Source: Campylobacterota bacterium
Lineage (GTDB): Bacteria > Campylobacterota > Campylobacteria > Campylobacterales > Sulfurovaceae
Assembly (NCBI GenBank): GCA_015488875.1
Contig: WFMX01000204.1
Location: forward strand, 1 to 5,278
DNA length: 5,278 nt
Direction of reading: 5' to 3'
Part shown: positions 3,990 to 5,278 of the stretch, piece by piece
Position numbering within the stretch: the stretch's first letter is position 1
Layout of the letters: each line of letters starts with the position of its first letter
Made by a program: the position numbers and the translations under genes
The notes under the pieces: model-generated
Database searches by the model: none
Seen by the model: the letters and a program-made list of their open reading frames with translations, nothing else
What the model was told of the DNA's origin: nothing

Positions 3990-5278
3990 ATGCAATCAAA
4001 CGCTGCATTGGAATATGATTATTCTGTAGCAAAATTGTTCACTTATACAACAATTTTGTTTGGATTTCTAGGTATGCTTATTGGTACGCTTATAGCGTCA
4101 CAAATGGCATTTCCAGAACTTAACTATCTACTAGGTGAGTATGGTACATTCTCAAGATTGAGACCTATGCACACAAATATAGTAATATTTGGATTTACTT
4201 TAAGTGGTGTCTTTGCTACATTCTATTATGTGGGACAGAGAGTACTCAAAGTATCAATGGCTGAATCAAAATTTTTGATGTTTATCGGCAAACTTCACTT
4301 TTGGCTCTACTTTGTAGGTGCCCTCATCGCAGTTGCGACACTGCTTTTGGGCTATAGTCAGTCAAAAGAGTATGCTCAGTTTGAGTGGCCTATAGATATC
4401 GTCATAGTTATCGTATGGGTACTATGGGGTGTCTCAATCTTCGGTTTGATCGGAATCAGAAGAGAAAAATCACTCTACATTTCACTCTGGTATTATATCG
4501 CTTGTTTCCTAGGTATAGCTATGCTTTATCTATTTAACAATATGGCTATACCTACATACTTCGCTACAGAAGGATTGGGTAATATCATGCACTCAGTATC
4601 TATGTATTCAGGTACAAACGATGCACTAGTACAGTGGTGGTATGGACACAATGCTGTTGCATTTGGTTTTACAGTTCCTATCGTAGCTATGATATACTAC
4701 TTCCTTCCAAAAGAGTCGGGTCAAGCTATATACTCATATAAGCTATCTCTACTATCTTTTTGGGGATTGATGTTTGTATACCTATGGGCTGGTTCGCACC
4801 ATCTACTCTACTCTACTGTTCCTGACTGGATGCAGACTATGGGTTCAGTATTTTCAGTAGTTCTTATACTTCCATCTTGGGGTAGTGCTATCAACATGCT
4901 ACTTACAATGAAAGGTGAGTGGAATCAACTTACAGAAAATCCACTGATCAAATTTATGGTACTAGCATCTACATTCTATATGCTATCTACACTAGAGGGT
5001 CCTATTCAGGCGATTAAATCAGTCAATGCTATTGCACACTTTACAGATTGGATTCCTGGACATGTTCATGATGGTGTACTTGGCTGGGTTGTATTTATGA
5101 TCATGGCGGCACTATTTCACATGGCTCCTAGAATGTTCAAGAGAGAGATTTACTCTAAGAAACTCATGGAGACTCAATTCTGGCTTCAAACTACAGCAGT
5201 TGTACTGTACTTCACATCTATGTGGATTGCGGGTATCACTCAAAGTATGATGTGGAGAGCAGTAGATGAGTATGGTAA
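3990..5278 (+). CDS. ccoN: cbb3-type cytochrome c oxidase subunit I (catalytic), C-terminus beyond window
   Basis: Open from the ATG at 3990 to the window edge: 429 codons plus 2 bases, of roughly 490 expected. It encodes the haem-copper catalytic subunit of the high-affinity cbb3 oxidase, an inner-membrane enzyme that reduces O2 to water and pumps protons, typical of microaerobic respiration. Ligands are visible in order: H61 in RLRPMHTNIVIFGF (low-spin haem b), H220 in WWYGHNAVAF (CuB), H270-H271 in WAGSHHLLYSTVPDW (CuB), and H358/H360 in WIPGHVHDGVLGW (high-spin and low-spin haem). YSYKLSLLSFW (248-258) is the helix VII segment that in cbb3 enzymes carries the Tyr cross-linked to the CuB His. 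Several hydrophobic helices alternate with these motifs. The start is supported by AAGGGGG (3977-3983), 6 bases upstream, and by the usual lead EYDYSVAKLF. ccoO, ccoQ and ccoP are expected downstream but are not seen. No broken or missing key residue is noted in the visible part. Confidence 0.95.
   Translation, partial: MQSNAALEYDYSVAKLFTYTTILFGFLGMLIGTLIASQMAFPELNYLLGEYGTFSRLRPMHTNIVIFGFTLSGVFATFYYVGQRVLKVSMAESKFLMFIGKLHFWLYFVGALIAVATLLLGYSQSKEYAQFEWPIDIVIVIVWVLWGVSIFGLIGIRREKSLYISLWYYIACFLGIAMLYLFNNMAIPTYFATEGLGNIMHSVSMYSGTNDALVQWWYGHNAVAFGFTVPIVAMIYYFLPKESGQAIYSYKLSLLSFWGLMFVYLWAGSHHLLYSTVPDWMQTMGSVFSVVLILPSWGSAINMLLTMKGEWNQLTENPLIKFMVLASTFYMLSTLEGPIQAIKSVNAIAHFTDWIPGHVHDGVLGWVVFMIMAALFHMAPRMFKREIYSKKLMETQFWLQTTAVVLYFTSMWIAGITQSMMWRAVDEYG

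Noticed and set aside
3822..3990. A true CRISPR array
   Set aside because: Only one repeat-like unit is present; no second copy or partial copy follows at spacer distance on either side.

Overview
The window looks like a chromosomal segment from a member of the Campylobacterota (formerly Epsilonproteobacteria), probably a free-living microaerobic type related to Sulfurovum or Sulfurimonas. The reasons are AT-rich DNA with heavy use of ATA and AGA codons, an ArsRS-type two-component pair of the Helicobacter/Campylobacter kind, a D-Ala-D-Ala ligase with the NEINPIPGSMANYLF variant of the C-terminal motif, and a cbb3 oxidase operon start. The genus cannot be settled from the sequence alone.

Layout. 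Bases 1-130 hold the 5' end of lgt (prolipoprotein diacylglyceryl transferase) on the minus strand, cut by the window edge. It diverges from a plus-strand block through a short region carrying one candidate -10 element for each direction. The plus-strand block is a response regulator (to 939), a sensor histidine kinase (936-2222, ATGA overlap) and D-Ala-D-Ala ligase (2226-3266, 3-base gap after the kinase). These three are very likely one transcription unit. A small secreted DUF1566/Lcl_C-type protein (3336-3755) follows with its own promoter and Shine-Dalgarno site, and a hairpin terminator closes it (about 3769-3803). After a 234-base intergenic region comes ccoN, the catalytic subunit of cbb3-type cytochrome c oxidase (3990 to the window end, 429 codons, open at the edge).

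Function. lgt and ddl both serve the envelope (lipoprotein lipidation and peptidoglycan precursor synthesis), and the two-component system sits between them, so a cell-envelope role for the regulator is a reasonable but unproven inference. The ccoN unit is a separate respiratory operon and probably continues into ccoO, ccoQ and ccoP.

Most worth a second look: (i) the response regulator appears to start at a non-canonical ATT codon behind a good Shine-Dalgarno site; (ii) a single 30-base element in front of ccoN has the architecture of a CRISPR repeat (palindromic core, ATTTGAAAC end) but no array around it; (iii) the kinase lacks the Asp of the usual DxGxG ATP-binding box; (iv) two short palindromes flank the ccoN -10 element. 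I did not find a clear new multi-gene system.
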